From assembly GCA_963969595.1 (NCBI GenBank), contig OZ018416.1, positions 15,950,065 to 16,014,064 of the forward strand: a stretch of DNA of 64,000 nucleotides, read 5' to 3'. Of the stretch, positions 59,171-64,000 are shown one piece after another (within the stretch, counting starts at the first letter, position 1; each line of letters opens with the position of its first letter). The position numbers were made by a program, and so were the translations under genes. The notes under the pieces were generated by a model. The model was not told the DNA's origin. It saw nothing but the letters and a program-made list of their open reading frames with translations, and searched no databases. The DNA comes from Neckera pumila (lineage: Eukaryota > Streptophyta > Bryopsida > Hypnales > Neckeraceae).

Positions 59171-59273
59171 TCTACAGTGATGGTGTTGTATATTCCACAC
59201 CCCAACAGTGTTTCATCAGTAGCTACTGATGAATTAGACAGGTGGAGGATGTAGAGGCACACCATCACTGTAG
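59171..59273. mobile_element. MITE of about 100 bp with TCTACAGTGATGGTGT ends
   Basis: TCTACAGTGATGGTG at the left and CACCATCACTGTAGA at the right form an inverted repeat of at least 15 bp. Confidence 0.65.
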
Positions 59274-59528
59274 AACCAAGGCAACATCAACACATGTTAT
59301 GCACACATGGTGAAATTTTCAGATTTTTTTCAAACAAATTTCTATTTTGATGTGATTTTTCTTCACTTTTTCTTCAGAAATTCTCAGAAAAATCACTTTT
59401 CCACAATAAAATCTAAAAAATTTGTAAAGTACAAAAGACATATAGTTTCATCTCTGAATAATAAATACAAAAAATTTCATACACATCTAATTGCAAAAGG
59501 TAGCAAACTAAGTGATGGGCAATGAGGT

Positions 59529-59790
59529 TTGAAATCAATGGTCATAGGTCCATCATCTTTAAGGTGCCCTCTAGCACGGCAGGGCTCCACTTCACAGCCG
59601 GCCGTGAGAGACCACCTTGCGGCCTCTCCCTCTGCTGCGCTCAGTATCTTTTCCATTGGTCAATCCAGTTTGGTCTTAGTCTGTCCTGTTTTTCCTAGTT
59701 TCCCCACCCCGCCATTTGTAGTTGATGGATTTGTATTTTGCTCCTTTGCAATAAAATTTGATTCCTTTGTTTCAAAAGAAAGGGCCAAAT
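59529..59790 (+). other. GC-richer segment ending in a polyadenylation-like signal
   Basis: Moderately GC-rich sequence runs into TTTGCAATAAAATTTGATTC. The 93-aa frame is not recognised. It may be the 3' end of a retroelement or a noncoding transcript. Confidence 0.3.
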
Positions 59791-60436
59791 TTATATTAAG
59801 GTATTGGTAGACAAGCCTATTACTAGCCTAATTTCCAATCTGAATATCTTATGGCCAACTCCAAGAAGGTTTTGTATTTTTGACATGATCACGCTTGTTT
59901 CACAAATCAAACCCAAGTGGAATTATAGTTTTTTGATTAAAATTATAATTTTTGTGAATTTTTAGAATTGGTCTATCCATAACTTATAAACCGCTTATAA
60001 ATGGCGCATAAACAATTCATAACCACCTTTCCATGTATCTAATGGCACGTATATACTCACCGATAAAGGATTGACATGTTATCCCTTGTTGGCATTCATG
60101 CACTGATTTTGTCAAAAAATCAATGAATTTGGTGTTTTTTGGACAAAATTGGGGCCAAAAGTAGGATGATGGAATTGAACACTGAACAAAAATGGGTTGT
60201 AAATTAAACTAGACTATTCTACTTCAAGTTGTTTGGGTAGGTGAAACTTTCGCCACATAGGGGAATTTTTTCTAAAATGCAATTAGCAATGGAATTTTCA
60301 ATTCTGCAACAAAGTGGCTGCATTTTTTATTTTCCATATATATGAGAAGGCCAATATGACAAATGATTATTGAAACAAAAGTATCATCAATTAAATTTTT
60401 TGGTTCACATTTTGTCAATGTCAGAAGCTACCATTA
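59791..60436. other. AT-rich spacer, no gene seen
   Basis: Nothing recognisable. Confidence 0.55.
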
Positions 60437-60716
60437 GGAAAAAATTCAGCCCTCCAGAAGGCCGCTAAGGAATTGATTTACGGAACCCCTTTGTTGCAAT
60501 TTCAGAATGAAAAAATTTTAAAAAAAAAATTAAAATTATTAAAAAATTATTAATTTTTTTTTGACGTGGCACTACTAGTGCCATGTCAGCATCCAATATT
60601 TAAATGTTAAAAATATATTAAAAAATAAAAATAAAAATAATTTATTTTTATTTTTTCCCATAATTGCACCGGATGGGTGCAAAACTCGCGGCCTTCTAGA
60701 GGGCTAAAATCTTTCT
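60437..60716. mobile_element. MITE with GGAAAAATTTC-type ends, copy 3, 280 bp
   Basis: GGAAAAAATTCAGCCCTCCA at the left, CGGCCTTCTAGAGGGCTAAA onward at the right. The same GTGGCACTACTAGTGCCA core as copy 1. TTA precedes it and TTA follows. Confidence 0.8.
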
Positions 60717-62195
60717 TAATGTTTATCATAGAAGCTGCAACTTCTCTAATTTTTTACTACTTTCATTTGTGAAAAAAAATGGAAGTGGCATCTAATTTAA
60801 GTTGTTTCATATTATTTGGACCTTTGTAGAACTAGTTATGGATTTTGAAGTTGGAATCAAATGCGGCACTAATTGATATGTTCATTGTTGGTGAATTAAC
60901 AAATACAATTGGTACATTGAAGAAAGCAATATGTAGCTCCATATTAAAGAATATTTTTAGGCCTAAGCTATTTTACGACCTCCTGTAGCTTATCCTAAGA
61001 TCTAAAGCAACAAGAGGCAATGAAGGCAATGTAATAAGGTGGAGAAGCAGAAAAAAGGTCGGCAACTCTAAAATAAGGGATCCAAGAGGATGACTAACCT
61101 ATGTGAATAGCCTAGATTAAGCTACGTCAACTCTAGATCCAAAATCCATATTGAAATCCTATGACTGGCAAAATTTCATTGCAATATCTTCTAGATTCCT
61201 TCTATTTTTGCAATATAAATCCGTTTCATTTGTTTAAAAAATAAACAAACAAACAAAAACATGTTGAAATCCAATTATTCAACGATCTTGTGGATGGACT
61301 TGTTCCCCCACCTTTTACCAAGCCTTTTGCCCCTTCTCTCTATAACATCAATTCAAATGCAGAATGTCGATAAAATGACGTGATTATATATAGCCCCTCA
61401 ATTTCAATGGGTATATAGCTACAAGTTTTTCCAAATAATTCTTTTGCAAAATTTAAAAATATGTGGGCATTAGTATGCACCCGCTTCTCATGTGACTCCG
61501 GAAATAGCTACTTTATCAATAAAACCAAAATTTCTTATTGTAGCAGTTTGTAATTCCTACGGCAATTCTCATCAATTCAATAGCCCAAGTCCCCTTGAAA
61601 CACTTCAATGGAGTCAAAATCACAATTGGATGTTATTTTTTTCCTACATACAAATGGAAGTCATTAATATTCAAAAATAAACAAAACTATTTGGAGAGTT
61701 TTTGTATTTTCTATAAATTTTCAAAGTCAAGATTGGAAGAAACTTCAAAGTATTCAATAGATGCATGTTTGAAGCGCCTTGAGAGACCCAAAACCATTTA
61801 CTAAAACCTTATTCCTTTACAACCATGAAGTGCCATTTCTAAAGTAGGAGCCATTCACAAGAAACAATTTGAAGTCATATTGGTGACACTTCATCAATCT
61901 CACTACCTTATTTCTATTCAGACAACAATTAATTCATGGCAACAGTGTAGTAAATTGAAATCGTAAATCAATCATTGATTGGATACAACACACAATGAGG
62001 TATTTTCACCCTTTTGCAACACTTGTTGTTTTCCATTAGCTAGAATAGACCTCTTTACAACCTTTATTTGACCCAAATGTGACAAAGCCTTAGCTCAAAT
62101 TCAACATTATTTAAAAAAAAAACACAACGGAAGTTGAAGCGTTATTTGAAGCTAATGATGAAAGTTGAAGCATCTTGTTTTTCAAGTATGTCTAA
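60717..62195. other. AT-rich spacer, no gene seen
   Basis: Only short compositional frames. An AAACAAACAAACAAA tract lies near 61.24 kb. Confidence 0.55.
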
Positions 62196-63115
62196 TTAAC
62201 CCCTAAGCAACCAAGGCCTTTTTTGGCCAAAAGACATTCAAAACTACCATTTCTATAGCAAAGAGTAAAAAAATTAAAAATTGTTTTTTGCACATCTAAC
62301 CATAGAATCTTACACCTAACTAGTATGAAAATGTGTGGAAAAAATTTCAGAATTTTTGACCACATAGATTGCAAGATATCTGTGTTTAAAGTGAAAAAAC
62401 TCAATTTTTCAACCCATTGCGGGACTAGATTATTTGACTTTGAACCTCCTTAACTTTAAATTTTTGCACTATAGAGTTTTGAGCTTTTAAATTTATGGCG
62501 GAGAATTGAATTGAGAGTTTAGGAAAAAAAAATTCAAAGAAATTTAATTTTCATACTTCAAAAAATTGTTAAGTAGAAGTAGGTACAAGATAGAAGGAAA
62601 ATCTAAATTATTAATATCTCTAAGATGGAATTAAAATGCACTAATTCCAATAGTGAGATTATTCTAGCAAACAAACTAAATCATGTGGAACCATTTTTCT
62701 TGTTAAATTGTAAAAATGGCATTCACAAATGAATCCGAAATGTTATTTGTTCAAGAAGAAGCTCTAATTGCTCAAAAAACAAGATTGTCCATAATTTTCT
62801 TAGAACAAATCCAAATGGAATGATCAAAGCTTTCTATGTAGACAAAAATATAATCTATGAGATTTTTTTAATTTTTAATTTTATAATTCAAATTTTTAAA
62901 TTTTTTTTGTTGCCCCTTCTCCCCTATTTTGAACCTATTTGGGCATAATTTTTGTTCCCGGGCACCAATTGAAAAAAAGATTATATTTCCACAAAGCTAA
63001 TCAATTTTTCTATCTTCAAAAAAGTTTCAATAAATTGGAACAAAAATTGAGATTGTAGTTACCTGCCCAAAATTCCATTTTCCCCCATAACAAATAATGA
63101 TCCTTTAGGTATTAA
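62196..63115. mobile_element. piggyBac-like MITE, 920 bp
   Basis: TTAACCCCTAAGCAACCAAG at the left, GATCCTTTAGGTATTAA at the right. The body gives the least interrupted view of the order found in the split 21122/40897 copy. Confidence 0.82.
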
Positions 63116-63324
63116 GACTAGTTTACTTTAGTAGATGTTCCTAGGTTTAGAATTTAGGACTTTGTTCCATGATGTTCCAACTTACAAAAAGAAGCTCTTG
63201 ACTTTCTAATTTTTTCTGAATTAAAAAATTAGTAAAATGTTTTTATTTTTATTTAGATTATCACAACGATATGGCACACTAGTTAAGATTGATGATCTCC
63301 AGGTAGAAAATAAATCATTAAAAG

Positions 63325-63467
63325 CACTAGTAAAAAACAGGCTATAAATAATTTATCCACAATGACTGCAATAGTCACTTTGCAGTCATTTTGTAGTCAT
63401 TGTGGACATAAAATAACTGCTATAGTCATTGTGGACAACTCATTTAGGACAATGTTTTCTACTAGTG
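63325..63467. mobile_element. Miniature CACTA element, 143 bp
   Basis: CACTAGTAAAAAACA at the left, TGTTTTCTACTAGTG at the right, AAG target duplication at 63322-63324 and 63468-63470. The interior repeats AGTCATTGTGGAC. Confidence 0.85.
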
Positions 63468-64000
63468 AAGGGTGCCCAAATTTTTAGAAAATTACTAACC
63501 TAGTTTGCCCCTTAAAAACATACATACATACTAAAGGATTGCCTAATTTAAAGAAATTCAATTTGCACGTCTTGACATAATCTAATACCATAGCATCTAG
63601 TTTGCGTTCTAAAGTGGTACAAGTTTTAATAATGACATCTCAAATTATACAACTTCACATTAATCTTATGTGAAGTTTCTATGACCTACTATGTTCCAGC
63701 CTTTATTTAAATAGCAATTAAGTTGAAGTTTAACTCAAGTACTACACAGAAAATTGTGATGATTGTCATTATGATAGTACAATTCTCAACTACAAAATTG
63801 AAAGATAGGAACTGTGAATTAAATGACTCTAGAGTTGTCAATTAAATGATTGCACTTGCAGCCTTCAAAGATAGTAAAAAAGTTACCACAATTATGAAAA
63901 AGTGGTAACTTAGCTAAAGTGAACAACTTAAATAACATTATTAACCTTCATTGGGGAGGTCCCTTTTGCTCTTCAAGTATTAGGACCCTCCCTAGCAAAT
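63468..64000. other. AT-rich spacer at the window end
   Basis: No gene or repeat recognised. Confidence 0.5.

Overview
The window is AT-rich nuclear DNA of a land plant, most likely a non-seed plant such as a moss. The reasons are an intron-containing plant lipoxygenase whose active-site region reads GYMPHHPT (seed plants usually have a GYLPNRPT-like sequence), plant-type CCCTAAA repeats, and a dense load of plant-type transposons. The species itself is inferred, not proven.

Layout. 1-3735 holds the 3' nine exons of a lipoxygenase gene on the + strand; its start lies outside the window. 3.7-11.9 kb is AT-rich DNA with small transposons (a piggyBac-like MITE, a GGAAAAATTTC-ended MITE, a hairpin element and a 923-bp CACTA element). 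About 12-20 kb is a graveyard of Ty3-type retroelements: a gag/protease remnant fused to a decayed cytosine-5 methyltransferase domain (+ strand), and two reverse-transcriptase/RNase H scraps (- strand).

The most striking object is an 18.87-kb element at 21766-40635. It has a perfect 26-bp terminal inverted repeat and a probable ATTA target duplication, and it sits inside an older MITE. It carries two divergent multi-exon genes. The left gene (- strand, 29231 to 23824) has a ParB-like DGQH motif, an acidic linker and a C-terminal plant FCP1-like HAD phosphatase domain. The right gene (+ strand, 36401 to 39979) matches a large uncharacterised eukaryotic family (I believe DUF7869) with a D...D...D pattern that would suit a transposase. 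The element is peppered with about 34 copies of the palindrome CGGGAGATCTCCCG: twelve in a 24-bp satellite upstream of the right gene, seven in introns of both genes, most others in gaps. I saw none outside the element. Nearly all in-frame interruptions of both genes are TAG.

40.9-64 kb has no convincing gene. It holds many more members of a piggyBac-like MITE family (ends CCCCTAAAGG, target TTAA, often nested), other MITEs, a 96-bp tandem repeat, a GTTT microsatellite and one unidentified coding fragment near 58.6 kb. No tRNA, rRNA or CRISPR was seen.
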